Positions 15,263 through 23,277 of a stretch of DNA of 33,926 nucleotides are shown here, in pieces. The notes below the pieces were generated by a model. It saw nothing but the letters and a program-made list of their open reading frames with translations, was not told where the DNA came from and ran no database searches. Origin of the DNA: Streptosporangium carneum (lineage in GTDB: Bacteria; Actinomycetota; Actinomycetes; Streptosporangiales; Streptosporangiaceae); the NCBI RefSeq assembly GCF_027922005.1, contig NZ_BSEV01000008.1, positions 320,704 through 354,629 on the forward strand. Direction: 5' to 3'. A program made the position numbers and the translations under genes. Numbering within the stretch: position 1 is the stretch's first letter; each line of letters begins with the position of its first letter.

Positions 15263-16199
15263 CGTCGAACAGGGCGCTGACCGATTCGCCGTCGTGGATG
15301 CGGCGCATGGCCTCGGCGAGCGCGGGCGCGACCGACAGGACACGGAGCTTCGAGCCCGGCTTGGCGTCGGGGAGAGGCACGGTGTTGGTGCAGACGATCT
15401 CCTCGACCTCGGGCTGGTCGCCGAGGCGGTCGACGGCCCCGTCCGCGAAGAGACCATGGGTGCAGGCGACCCGCACCGAGTTGACCCCGCGCTCGCGGAG
15501 ACGGTCGAGCAACTCGATGACCGTCGTGCCCTTGGCGATCTCGTCATCCAGGATGATGACGTCCTTTCCCGCGACGTCGCCGATCACCGAGCCGATGGTC
15601 ACGCGGTCGTCGCTGAACCGCTGTTTGGCCCCCATGGCGACCTCGGTCCCCAGGAGACGGGCGAAGGCCGCGGCCTCCTTGGCGTTGCCCAGATCGGGGG
15701 AGACGACGACGGTGTTGGAGAGGTCGTACTGGCGGAAGTGGGAGGCCAGTTCACGCAGAGCGTGCAGGTGGTCGACGGGGACGCTGAAGAAGCCGTGCAC
15801 CTGGGGTGAGTGCAGGGTCACGGTGAGCACCCGGCTGGCTCCGGCGGCCACCAGGAGGTCGGCGACCAGACGCCCACCGATCGAGATGCGCGGGGCGTCC
15901 TTCTTGTCCGACCGGGCGTAGGCGTAGTGAGGCATCACCACGGTCGTCCTGGCCGCGGAGGCCCCCCTGGCGGCGTCCAGCATGAGAAGCAGTTCGACCA
16001 GGTTCTCCTGAACGGGCGGCACGAGGGGCTGGATGAGAAACACGTCCCGCTCCCGGCAGTTGGCCTGCAGCTGCACTTCCAGGCAGTCATTGGCGAAACG
16101 CTTCACCCGCACCGGATGCAGCGGGGTTCCAAGATGGGAGCAGATTTCGGCCGCCAACTCGGGATGGGCACTTCCGCTGAACACGGTGATGTCTCGCAC
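15255..16199 (-). CDS. ribose-phosphate pyrophosphokinase family protein
   Basis: 314-residue PRPP-synthetase family enzyme, which transfers diphosphate from ATP to ribose 5-phosphate. The family core is intact: FANDCLEVQLQANCRERDVF, VVMPHYAYARSDKKD near residue 90, the flexible loop, and the PRPP loop DVIILDDEIAKGTT near residue 210. The PRPP loop departs from the common VDDxxDTGGT form, so this is probably a secondary paralogue, and its substrate could differ. I chose GTG at 16199, because AAGGAG lies 6 nt upstream; the longer GTG at 16217 lacks a site. It is followed by short repeats starting at its stop. Confidence 0.88.
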   Translation of the reverse strand: MRDITVFSGSAHPELAAEICSHLGTPLHPVRVKRFANDCLEVQLQANCRERDVFLIQPLVPPVQENLVELLLMLDAARGASAARTTVVMPHYAYARSDKKDAPRISIGGRLVADLLVAAGASRVLTVTLHSPQVHGFFSVPVDHLHALRELASHFRQYDLSNTVVVSPDLGNAKEAAAFARLLGTEVAMGAKQRFSDDRVTIGSVIGDVAGKDVIILDDEIAKGTTVIELLDRLRERGVNSVRVACTHGLFADGAVDRLGDQPEVEEIVCTNTVPLPDAKPGSKLRVLSVAPALAEAMRRIHDGESVSALFDAP

Positions 16200-16434
16200 A
16201 AAGCGCTCCTTGCTCACAGAACGGCGCTGGACCAGTCAGACGAGCGGCATGTTACAGGCGCGCGCGCATTGTCCTCACAGCCGGTAGGGCCGACAGCGTC
16301 GCCGTCATTGCCAGGGATTCGCCACAGAACTGTCATGGCGTATCCGCCTCCGGCATCGCATTCACAAGAAGCGATCACGCCGTCACCCAACGCCGCGAAT
16401 CGAGGAGTGGCGACTCCGGCGAGTCCCGAGGCCA

Positions 16435-16557
16435 TTACATGAACGTGTCTCCGGAGAAAACCCAGGAATCCCGAAAAGAGCGCATCGCCTCCGCGAGGCG
16501 GGTTTCCAGGACACCCTCGACAGTCGCGACGGCGGGAGTGCCGGTCGCGGTCGTCAT
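16435..16557 (-). CDS. possible 40-residue small protein
   Basis: Within the 450-bp gap before the next gene, a minus-strand ORF encodes a 40-residue peptide ending MRSFRDSWVFSGDTFM. Codon use is ordinary and the sequence looks protein-like (amphipathic helix VLETRLAEAMRSFRDSW), but no ribosome-binding site precedes the ATG. No family is recognised. The rest of 16200-16650 shows nothing I can call. Confidence 0.3.
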   Translation of the reverse strand: MTTATGTPAVATVEGVLETRLAEAMRSFRDSWVFSGDTFM

Positions 16558-16650
16558 CACACACCCGCGCGGGGGCGGCGTCCTTGCCAGGCGATCTTCG
16601 TAGGCCGCAGGATGTTCACCCCGTGCCGCAGACCGAATCCGAATGGTGCC

Positions 16651-17142
16651 ATGCAGGACGTCTCCCCCACCGTCAGCGCCGTCGGCGAGGAACCTCCCGG
16701 GAGGCGGCCGTTCTGGCGCGGCCGGAAAGGCGGCTGCCTCGCAGTCGCCCTCCTGCCGGTGATCGGCCTGTTCCTCCTCGTCAAGGTCCCCATGTGGGTC
16801 GACGACGGGAAGCTGGAAGACATGATCAGCCGACTCGAGAGCCACCCCCTGCCGCCCAGGACCAGTTGGCCTGACTACGGCGGCGCCGACGGCTCCATCG
16901 CGCTTCGCGGCAACGGCAACCACTGCGACTACCGCGCCCGGTTCACCCTTGAGACAGATCTGTCCGTCCGCGAGCTCACGGACTACTACGACCGGGCGGA
17001 CATCGCGGGGATCGAGGGAGGTCGGCCGTCCATCACGGTGTGGGCACGACAACCGTCGGAACGCGCCGCGTACGACCACCGGGCGGTGATCGTGGAACTG
17101 TACGACAGCACCGGCCCCGGCCTGGACATGCGCTGCACCTGA
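16651..17142 (+). CDS. hypothetical single-pass membrane protein
   Basis: 163 residues: a short cytoplasmic Pro/Arg-rich N terminus, one transmembrane helix near residues 33-48 (CLAVALLPVIGLFLLV), and an extracytoplasmic domain of about 110 residues with two cysteines (NHCDYRARF and the C-terminal MRCT) that could pair. No family is recognised. The ATG at 16651 is chosen over an upstream in-frame start because it gives a normal N-in membrane topology. It converges with the secreted transglycosylase-like gene. Confidence 0.65.
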   Translation: MQDVSPTVSAVGEEPPGRRPFWRGRKGGCLAVALLPVIGLFLLVKVPMWVDDGKLEDMISRLESHPLPPRTSWPDYGGADGSIALRGNGNHCDYRARFTLETDLSVRELTDYYDRADIAGIEGGRPSITVWARQPSERAAYDHRAVIVELYDSTGPGLDMRCT

Positions 17143-17190
17143 TCCGGCCTGGACGTCTCGACCGGCGACCGGCGATCGCGGCATGTCGTT

Positions 17191-17583
17191 TCAGTATGAA
17201 CCGTGGGACTGGTAGTGGCTCCACGCTCCGCACGGAGTGGAGTATTTACCCTTGATATAGGAGAACCCCCATTTAATCTGGGTCGTCGCGTTGGTCTTCC
17301 AGTCCGACCCCGCGGAGGCCATGAGCTTCCCGGGATTGGCCCACGGTATTCCGTACGCGCCGGACGGCGTGCCGGCCGTCTCCCGCCAACCGCTGACAGC
17401 GCCCCAGAGCCGAACCAGGCAGTCGAAATGCGACGAAGGGCGCCAACCCCAGGACGACATCATGGACTTGGCGATTCTCTGGTTTTCCCCCACCGGGTTC
17501 TCCGCGTACGCAGGAGCGGACAGCGCGGGCAGGGCGATCGACACCGAGAGAGAAATCACGACGGCCGCGAACCGCTTTCGCAT
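17191..17583 (-). CDS. secreted transglycosylase-like protein with altered active site
   Basis: 130 residues with a signal peptide (MRKRFAAVVISLSVSIALP ... cleavage near AYA-EN). The mature part matches the short actinobacterial transglycosylase-like domain related to lytic transglycosylases: NQRIAKSMMSSWGW, HFDCLVRLW, GAYGIP, KLMASAGSDWKTN, QIKWGFSYIKGKY. The segment that normally reads W-x-x-E-S-x-W, whose Glu is catalytic, is WGAVSGW here, and YGIPQ has become YGIPW. Two Cys remain for a disulfide. It may be a non-catalytic cell-wall binder. The start has GGAGG ten bases upstream. Confidence 0.8.
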   Translation of the reverse strand: MRKRFAAVVISLSVSIALPALSAPAYAENPVGENQRIAKSMMSSWGWRPSSHFDCLVRLWGAVSGWRETAGTPSGAYGIPWANPGKLMASAGSDWKTNATTQIKWGFSYIKGKYSTPCGAWSHYQSHGSY

Positions 17584-17743
17584 CACTCCGACGCCTCCGT
17601 AGAAGTGGAGAACACACATGATCGATCCGACTGAATTCAGTCTTCCGCACCACATATCACGAGGTGATCACAGGTCGATAAAGATAGGATCTCTTCGGAT
17701 TCGCTCTTTTTGAATTCCCTGAGCGGCCCCTCAGTCGGCGCCC

Positions 17744-17800
17744 ACTCCCTGCCCCCGACTTCCCTGCCCCCGACTTCCCTGCCCCGGCTTCCCCGGCCCC
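17744..17800. repeat. 15-bp tandem repeat, about four units
   Basis: Units of cttccctgcccccga recur with a 14-15 bp period. They lie 33-90 bp beyond the 3' end of the minus-strand surface-protein gene, in otherwise empty DNA (17584-17832). Confidence 0.8.
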
Positions 17801-17832
17801 GGCGCCAAGGCGACCCGCCTCCCAGCCGACGG

Positions 17833-18738
17833 TCATCTGCCGGAAAGGCCACGACGGCGCAGCAGGAGTCCTGTGGCGGCGGTAAGGGCGAGCAGGAAAC
17901 CGGTCAGCACGAGCACTCTCCCGTCGGGGCCGGACTCACCGCCGCCTCCGGTCGCGGCCGCCCCCGACGGCGTCCTCGTCACCCTCCCGTTCCCGTTCGC
18001 CGCGGCTCTGGCCACGGTCGTCGGAGTGGCGCGGACGGGCTGCGGGGCCGAGGTCTCCGGGTCGGAACCGCCCGTCTGACCGTCGGCCTCCGCCTCCGCC
18101 TCCTCCGCCGTCGCCGTGGGGGTCGGCTGCGGGCTCGACGTCACCGGAGCGGGGTCCGCCGTCAGGTCGTCCGCGGAGACGACGGCGAGGGGGTACGTCG
18201 TCAGAGCGTCTCTGTTCCGCACCTGGCACTGGATCACCGGGTCGTTGGAGCGGGTCCCGACATTGATCGCGGCAGGCCGCACCTCCGCGGTGCCCGTTTC
18301 GCGCGACCTGGTCGCCAGAGAGAGCACGGCCGTCGGCAGGGGAATGACCTCACCCGCCTCGGGCACGGCGAGCTCGCCCACCCCGGTGGCAGAGCTCAGA
18401 TTCTTGATCCCGCTGAAGGATGCGTACGCGTACAGCTTGACGCCGTCGTCCAGCCCCGTGACGGGCGCCCGCAGCACGGCGACGTCGTCGGCGTAGCTCC
18501 CATGCCAGCCGACAGTCATCGGCTCGTTCACCGTGACCTTGGCCGGCACCGTCAGCTCGACCTTGACCTTGACGTCCTGTGTCTCGACCACACCGGCTGT
18601 GGTGCACTCGTACTCGACGACATCGGTGACGACGACCGCGCCCTGTCGCGGCTCGGAGACGACCGCGTGCGCCGGCTGGCAGAACAGGCCCAGACCACCG
18701 GCCAGGAGGGTGACCGAGAGAATCGAGCGAATGCGCAA
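17833..18738 (-). CDS. secreted/cell-surface protein with C-terminal membrane anchor (DUF6801-like)
   Basis: 301 residues. A signal peptide (cleavage near AHA-VV), a beta-rich domain with one Cys pair (YECTTAGV and IQCQVRN), a Ser/Thr/Pro/Ala-rich stalk (about 200-265), and a C-terminal hydrophobic helix followed by LLLRRRGLSGR. This is the plan of a wall-spanning protein tethered to the membrane, but no LPXTG motif precedes the helix. The beta domain resembles the actinobacterial DUF6801 type (low certainty). The start is TTG at 18738, selected by AGGAG with 5-nt spacing; no ATG or GTG fits. Confidence 0.75.
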   Translation of the reverse strand: MRIRSILSVTLLAGGLGLFCQPAHAVVSEPRQGAVVVTDVVEYECTTAGVVETQDVKVKVELTVPAKVTVNEPMTVGWHGSYADDVAVLRAPVTGLDDGVKLYAYASFSGIKNLSSATGVGELAVPEAGEVIPLPTAVLSLATRSRETGTAEVRPAAINVGTRSNDPVIQCQVRNRDALTTYPLAVVSADDLTADPAPVTSSPQPTPTATAEEAEAEADGQTGGSDPETSAPQPVRATPTTVARAAANGNGRVTRTPSGAAATGGGGESGPDGRVLVLTGFLLALTAATGLLLRRRGLSGR

Positions 18739-18877
18739 GGCGACTCCTGTTGTGGCAGACGGGGCACAGGAGAGACGGGGCGTGAAGACATTCGGTTGAC
18801 AGCGTTGAGCCCTTTTCGTCCCGTCGCTGTCGGCTGAAACGCCACGGAAAACACCTCGAACCCCCACCAGGCCACAA

Positions 18878-19402
18878 TCAGATCGATTCCACTCCGGTCA
18901 TATCGTTCTCGGCTCCGGTCATATCGTTCTCGGCCTCGTTCGGCCTGGCCGGTCCCGAGGGGGTCAGCAGGAAGACCTTGGGGCTCAGGCGCTCCATGTC
19001 ACCGCGTCGCCCGCAGATGAGACCCGCGGCGAAATCCACGAACTGCCTCGCCTCGTCATCCGCCACCGCCGTGAGATCCATGACAACCGGAACACCCTTG
19101 CGGAAGTAGTGCCCCACATACAGCGCCTCGCTGTAGTCGCGGGGACGCAGCTTCTTGACGATGCCCGTCAGGGTGCCCGGCTTGGCCAGAACCGAGGGGA
19201 TCAGCAGGAAGACCTTGGGACTCAGGCGCTCCATGTCACCGCGTCGCCCGCAGATGAGACCCGCGGCGAAATCCACGAACTGCCTCGCCTCGTCATCCGC
19301 CACCGCCGTGAGATCCATGACAACCGGAATGCCCTCACGGAAGTAATGCCCCACCTGTCGGACGTCGTTGTAGTCGCGGGGGCGCACTGTCTCGAGTATC
19401 AC
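18878..19402 (-). CDS. tandem SepF-domain protein
   Basis: 174 residues made of two SepF domains. Repeat 1 (about 5-75) and repeat 2 (about 84-154) each run from RPRDYN/RPRDYS through VGHYFR, PVVMDLTAVADDEARQFVDF and AAGLICGRRGDMERLSPKVF. The repeats are 79 codons apart and almost identical in DNA (18964 onward against 19201 onward). SepF normally dimerises through this domain and tethers FtsZ to the membrane; the N-terminal membrane-binding helix of canonical SepF is absent here. The C-terminal tail repeats ENDMTG twice. It may be a SepF-like accessory or a dominant partner. No ftsZ or other division gene is near. Confidence 0.9.
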   Translation of the reverse strand: MILETVRPRDYNDVRQVGHYFREGIPVVMDLTAVADDEARQFVDFAAGLICGRRGDMERLSPKVFLLIPSVLAKPGTLTGIVKKLRPRDYSEALYVGHYFRKGVPVVMDLTAVADDEARQFVDFAAGLICGRRGDMERLSPKVFLLTPSGPARPNEAENDMTGAENDMTGVESI

Positions 19403-19604
19403 AGCGCCAGTCTTCCTGAGCCGCCGGGAACATCAAGTGCCCATGAGGCACACGAGGAGAACGATTCCGTCGAGGAAACGGAACCAGAGCGCGGTTTCCC
19501 GCCTGTTCCGGCACGGATCGAACACGGTGATCAAGCATGTGAATGTCGGGGAGGGGTGAGACCGGGTGCGAGAGCTCATGCCCCTCCTGTCCGAGGCGGC
19601 CTCG

Positions 19605-19633
19605 TTGATCCTGACGATTTTTTTCGGTACCTA
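19605..19633 (+). promoter_or_regulatory. promoter placing the start site at the GNAT start codon
   Basis: TTGATC (19605-19610), a 17-bp spacer and TACCTA (19628-19633) predict transcription starting at about 19640, the A of the ATG. No ribosome-binding site precedes that ATG, so the message is probably leaderless. Confidence 0.4.
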
Positions 19634-19639
19634 TGGCGA

Positions 19640-20209
19640 ATGATCCGATTGCGTGCTTTCGAGCCCGAGGACGCGACTGCGGTCGCGTCATGGGTGAGCG
19701 ACATCGAGGCGCTGACGATGTGGTCCGGCAACAGCGGATTCTCGTGGCCGTTCGACGCCGGTCAGCTCATGGCCTTCCACGCCGAATCCGAACGGCGGAC
19801 GCTGGTCGCCGTCGAGGCGGATGGCACGCCGGTCGGGCATCTCAGCCTGAAGCCAGATGTTCCGGGCTGGTCGGCACGCCTGGGGCTGGTGATGGTCTCA
19901 CCGGCCAGGCGAGGTCGTGGGTACGGAGCCACCATGATCCGGGACGCGCTTGCGGTCGCCTTCGACGACGTGAGGGTCCACCGTGTCGACTTGGGGGTGT
20001 ACACGCGGAACGCGGGCGCCATCGCCCTGTATGAGCGGCTCGGCTTTCAGCGGGAGGGCGTTCAACGCGAAGTCACCCGGGTGAACGGTCAGTGGTGGTC
20101 CGCGCTGACGATGAGCATGCTCGACCACGAATGGCGGACGAACACGACCTTGGGCAGGTCGGCACTCGACCGGGCGACCGGTGCGGCCCCCTCTTCGGGA
20201 ACGGGTTGA
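19640..20209 (+). CDS. GNAT family N-acetyltransferase (RimJ/RimL-like)
   Basis: 189-residue acetyl-CoA-dependent acetyltransferase. The start MIRLRAFEPEDATAVASW is typical of the RimL-like group. The acetyl-CoA loop is RRGRGYGATMI near residues 92-102, and the C-terminal strand has YTRNAGAIALYERLGF. The acceptor could be a protein N-terminus, amino acid or small amine; nothing in the context decides. The last 30 residues are a low-complexity tail. It lies between the tandem SepF gene (divergent) and the ECF sigma leader. Confidence 0.85.
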   Translation: MIRLRAFEPEDATAVASWVSDIEALTMWSGNSGFSWPFDAGQLMAFHAESERRTLVAVEADGTPVGHLSLKPDVPGWSARLGLVMVSPARRGRGYGATMIRDALAVAFDDVRVHRVDLGVYTRNAGAIALYERLGFQREGVQREVTRVNGQWWSALTMSMLDHEWRTNTTLGRSALDRATGAAPSSGTG

Positions 20210-20326
20210 GGCCTGCCGACACCCTGATCGGTGCGGTCCCGGCGAGATCGGGCTGATATTCGGTGAATCCTTTCGCGGCCCGGAGGCCTCTTATCGGGTG
20301 ACGGGCACGCCGGGAAGGAGATGTGG

Positions 20327-20407
20327 ATGGGTGAGGTCGTGATGCCTGCTGTGCGGCAGGCACTCCTTGGGCCCCTGTTCCGATGGCAGGGGCGCGGACA
20401 TGGCTGA
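20327..20407 (+). CDS. leader ORF translationally coupled to the ECF sigma gene
   Basis: A 26-codon ORF (MGEVVMPAVRQALLGPLFRW plus QGRGHG) follows GGGAAGGAG with 6-nt spacing. Its TGA (20405-20407) overlaps the sigma start codon region (ATG 20400), so ribosomes finishing it are placed on the sigma start. An upstream ATG at 20321 in the same frame directly abuts the ribosome-binding site. The product resembles no family. Its likely role is to open the hairpin that covers the sigma ribosome-binding site. Confidence 0.5.
   Translation: MGEVVMPAVRQALLGPLFRWQGRGHG
20343..20393 (+). promoter_or_regulatory. two hairpins in the sigma leader, one hiding the ribosome-binding site
   Basis: Hairpin 1 is TGCCTGC (20343-20349) with GCAGGCA (20356-20362). 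Hairpin 2 is GCCCCTG (20371-20377) with CAGGGGC (20387-20393), a perfect 7-bp stem with a 9-nt loop. The right arm of hairpin 2 contains AGGGG, the only ribosome-binding site for the sigma ATG at 20400. Both hairpins lie inside the leader ORF. Confidence 0.65.
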
Positions 20408-20990
20408 CGGCCCCTGGGCGAGCGCTCAGCTCATCGAGGCCGCGCAGGCCGGGGACCGTGAGTCGATCACTGCGGTGCTCTACGGTTCCCACTCTCACGT
20501 ACGGCGTTTCGCGGAGCATCTTTGCGCGTCCCCGCAGGACGCCGAAGACGCCGCGCAGGAGGCGCTGATCATCCTCTATCGGAAGATCGGCTCCCTGCGC
20601 GCCACCGGGGCACTGGCGTCGTGGATGTTCAGAATCGTCAGGAACGAGTGTCTACGCCGGGCTCGAGTGCTGTTCGACCGCTACGACTTCGACCACTATG
20701 ACGAGGAAAGCACCGCTCTGGTGACCTCCGCCGAGGACGAGGTCATCCGACATCTGGAAGCCGAGTTCGTCGCGCAGGCGATCAGGGAGTTGCCGGACGT
20801 CCAGCGCAGAGTACTGATCATGCGGGATGTTCTGGGCTATCCGGGGCGGACGGTCGCGGAGAGGCTCGGCTTGAGCAACGCCGCGATGAAGTCACAGCTC
20901 CACCGGGCCCGTAACACGGTCCGGCTCAGCCTGGGTGGCAGGACCGGCTCCGTCAGCGGCCCGCGTGCCCCCGGAACCGGCGATGCCTGA
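20400..20990 (+). CDS. ECF-type RNA polymerase sigma factor
   Basis: 196 residues with sigma region 2 (LCASPQDAEDAAQEALIILY, then ASWMFRIVRNECLRRARV) and region 4 (RELPDVQRRVLIMRDVLGYP, then TVAERLGLSNAAMKSQLHRA). It lacks a long C-terminal extension and no anti-sigma gene is adjacent. The start MADGPWAS at 20400 uses AGGGG at 8-nt spacing; earlier in-frame TTG lies inside hairpins and is rejected. The peroxiredoxin-like gene follows 50 bp later on the same strand, suggesting that the sigma factor drives a redox response. Confidence 0.92.
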   Translation: MADGPWASAQLIEAAQAGDRESITAVLYGSHSHVRRFAEHLCASPQDAEDAAQEALIILYRKIGSLRATGALASWMFRIVRNECLRRARVLFDRYDFDHYDEESTALVTSAEDEVIRHLEAEFVAQAIRELPDVQRRVLIMRDVLGYPGRTVAERLGLSNAAMKSQLHRARNTVRLSLGGRTGSVSGPRAPGTGDA

Positions 20991-21040
20991 CCCGAGCAGA
21001 ACCGTGTTTCCACACCCGAGTTCCAAAGAGGAGTTCCGCC

Positions 21041-21508
21041 ATGCTTGAAACCGGATCGCCCGCGCCCGACATGACGCTGGAGGACACGGAGGGGCAGGCC
21101 GTCCGCCTGTCCGACTACCGAGGCGGCCGTGCCGTGCTGGTCTATTTCATGCGGTCGACGTCATGTCCGGTCTGCAACAGGCACGTCCAAGACCTCGTCC
21201 GGCGCCGCGACGAGCTCGCAGCCGACGACGTCCAGGTGCTTGTCGCGGTTCCCGAGGACCGCCGGGAAGCGGCCGCGTGGAAGGCCAGGCGTCAGATCCC
21301 GTTCCCCGTCCTCCTCGGCCGCCGCGGCACCCCACACGAGATGTTCGGTCTGACCAGGAAGGTCTTCGGCTCGCTACAGCAGTCAGGAAGCGTCCTCATC
21401 GACTCCCAGGGCATCGTCCGCCACGCTCACGGCGCCACCATGCCCACCAGCGGCTACGACATGAAAGGGATCATCGCCGCCGTCCGGAGCCTCCGCACCC
21501 ACGCATGA
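21041..21508 (+). CDS. peroxiredoxin-like (AhpC/TSA, thioredoxin-fold) protein
   Basis: 155 residues of the AhpC/TSA-redoxin superfamily: GSPAPDMTLEDTEGQAVRLSDYR, VLVYFMRSTSCPVCNRHV with Cys pair CPVC near residues 45-48, then the conserved fold ending with VLIDSQGIVRHAHGA. The CxxC in the peroxidatic position suggests an atypical peroxiredoxin or thiol-disulfide reductase of the PRX-like2 kind. It probably detoxifies peroxides in the cytoplasm (no signal peptide). GAGGAG precedes the ATG. It likely shares a transcript with the upstream ECF sigma gene. Confidence 0.88.
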   Translation: MLETGSPAPDMTLEDTEGQAVRLSDYRGGRAVLVYFMRSTSCPVCNRHVQDLVRRRDELAADDVQVLVAVPEDRREAAAWKARRQIPFPVLLGRRGTPHEMFGLTRKVFGSLQQSGSVLIDSQGIVRHAHGATMPTSGYDMKGIIAAVRSLRTHA

Positions 21509-21676
21509 TCCAGCGCCGTTCCTGCTGGGCGGCGAGATCGGAGGTGACCGTCAGGGCTCGGCTGCCGTTTCGGCCGGCCCGTCACACCGAGCGCTCGTCC
21601 GATCTCCCCGCCCAGACCGGTTTCGAGCGGTTATGGTGCGCCGTACCTGATTTGATGTAGATCGCAGGAGCGCGCG

Positions 21677-22591
21677 ATGATGAACGCGAGGGAGCCCGAC
21701 TGGGCGTACGTGGCCAGATCCCTTGTCAAGGTCCTGGCCGTCGCCGCGGCGCTCTTCCTGGCCCTCGGCGCGATCGCCCGGGTCCTGTGGGTGTTCGTCG
21801 ACTCCGACGAGCGGACGGCCCAGGTGTACGGCACGGCCGCCCGTGTCGCGAACCCGGACAAGCGCCTGTCGTACGCCGACGACGACGGAGGACTGCTGGA
21901 GACGACCTACACACTGTGGGGGGAGCCACGCCGGGCCGGTCGCGACGAGCGCGTGACGAGGTACGACATCACGGAAGACCTGTTCGGCACCGTCTGGACC
22001 TCCTCCCTCGACGGACCGTCCGGCAGCCTGGGCGACGCGATCGACTCCGTGGAGGAAGACCCCGAAGCCGACAAGGAACTGACGGAGAAGGCCCGGAAGA
22101 CCATCGACGGGCTCCCTCAGACGCTCGATGCCGTCGCGGTCGTGGAGTTCGCACGCTCGATGACCACCGATCGGCTCGTCGCCTTCAACCGCAGGCACAA
22201 ACTCTGCGGAGGGGCGGACGTCTCCTACATCTACGCCCCGTCCCCCTACTACGACGACTCCAGCAGCGACCCCCCGCTGAACGCGGTCGTCTGGAACCGC
22301 AACATGACCGAGGGCTACATCCGGGCGGATTTCAGCTATCAGTGCGAGACCGAGCCCGAGCCGGCGCTGGCGGAGTTTCGCAGGTGGGTCGGGCTGCTTG
22401 ACGAGGGGGACGACCTCCGCGCGTTCGAACTGGACCACGGGTGGCTCGCCGAGACGGCCAAGGCGGGCGTCGTGCACGGGCTCGTCATCGACCGCTGGAA
22501 ACTCGCCGACCTGCGTAAACTCCTCGACGACCCGGAGGTGCGGACGGTTCGCCTCGCCGACGTCGCCTTCGACCTCGGCGAGACCGAGTAG
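21677..22591 (+). CDS. hypothetical membrane-anchored protein
   Basis: 304 residues: one N-terminal transmembrane helix (about 16-40, VKVLAVAAALFLALGAIARV) and a large soluble domain likely outside the membrane. The soluble part is acidic and has two cysteines (KLCGGADV and YQCETEPE). No family recognised. The ATG follows AGGAG; a second ATG is directly adjacent. The gene stands alone with gaps of 168 and 155 bp. Confidence 0.7.
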   Translation: MMNAREPDWAYVARSLVKVLAVAAALFLALGAIARVLWVFVDSDERTAQVYGTAARVANPDKRLSYADDDGGLLETTYTLWGEPRRAGRDERVTRYDITEDLFGTVWTSSLDGPSGSLGDAIDSVEEDPEADKELTEKARKTIDGLPQTLDAVAVVEFARSMTTDRLVAFNRRHKLCGGADVSYIYAPSPYYDDSSSDPPLNAVVWNRNMTEGYIRADFSYQCETEPEPALAEFRRWVGLLDEGDDLRAFELDHGWLAETAKAGVVHGLVIDRWKLADLRKLLDDPEVRTVRLADVAFDLGETE

Positions 22592-22746
22592 CGGCCTTCA
22601 GTGGGTTCAACGGCGTGGATCCGACCTGTAGTGGCGGACCTCCGTCCCCGCAGGCGGCCCCGGCCCGTCAGCCGCCAGGAGCGCCGTACACGTCAACCCG
22701 GTGATCATTTCTGGGCACGGCACCGGACGCGTCGAGAGCTTCCCCT

Positions 22747-23277
22747 ATGATCTCGCTCATGCGCGAAGTGATCTTCCGCCCCACCGCACGTGTTCTGCTG
22801 GTCGACGATCACGATCGGCTCCTGGTCTATCGCGGGCTGTTGCTTCAGGTGGAAGATCCGTTCTATGCCTGGTTCACGCCCGGCGGCGGTGTTGATTCCG
22901 GGGAAAGCCTGCAGCAGGCCGCCGCACGAGAGCTCGCCGAGGAGCTGGGGTATGCCGTCGCCCCTGAGGCTCTGGGGCCGGTCGTGGCGACCAGTTCGGG
23001 AACATGGTCGCTTCGCGGGCAGGCGTTCAGGTCCATGGACTCCTACTTCCTGCTGCGCGTCAGCGGGCTGCGGGTGGACACCTCAGGCATGGACGACGAG
23101 GAACGCAGAGCGACGGACCGTTTCGCGTGGTGGACGGTGTCGCAGCTCGAGTCAGCTGAGGAAATGGTCGTTCCGGTCGGCTTGGGCACGCTGCTGGAAG
23201 GCCTGCTGTCAGGGAACTCTCCCACCCGGCCAGTCGCTTTGCCGTGGCACCTGCCGTCCGCTGATCCAGTTGGATGA
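22747..23277 (+). CDS. NUDIX hydrolase
   Basis: 176 residues (172 if the ATG at 22759 is used). The Nudix box is complete: GGGVDSGESLQQAAARELAE followed by ELG, fitting G-x5-E-x7-REUxEExGU, which binds Mg2+ for pyrophosphate hydrolysis. The N terminus (REVIFRPTARVLLVDDHDRL) is of the MutT-like kind common in Streptomyces-type genomes. The substrate is not predictable. Neither start has a strong ribosome-binding site. Confidence 0.9.
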   Translation: MISLMREVIFRPTARVLLVDDHDRLLVYRGLLLQVEDPFYAWFTPGGGVDSGESLQQAAARELAEELGYAVAPEALGPVVATSSGTWSLRGQAFRSMDSYFLLRVSGLRVDTSGMDDEERRATDRFAWWTVSQLESAEEMVVPVGLGTLLEGLLSGNSPTRPVALPWHLPSADPVG

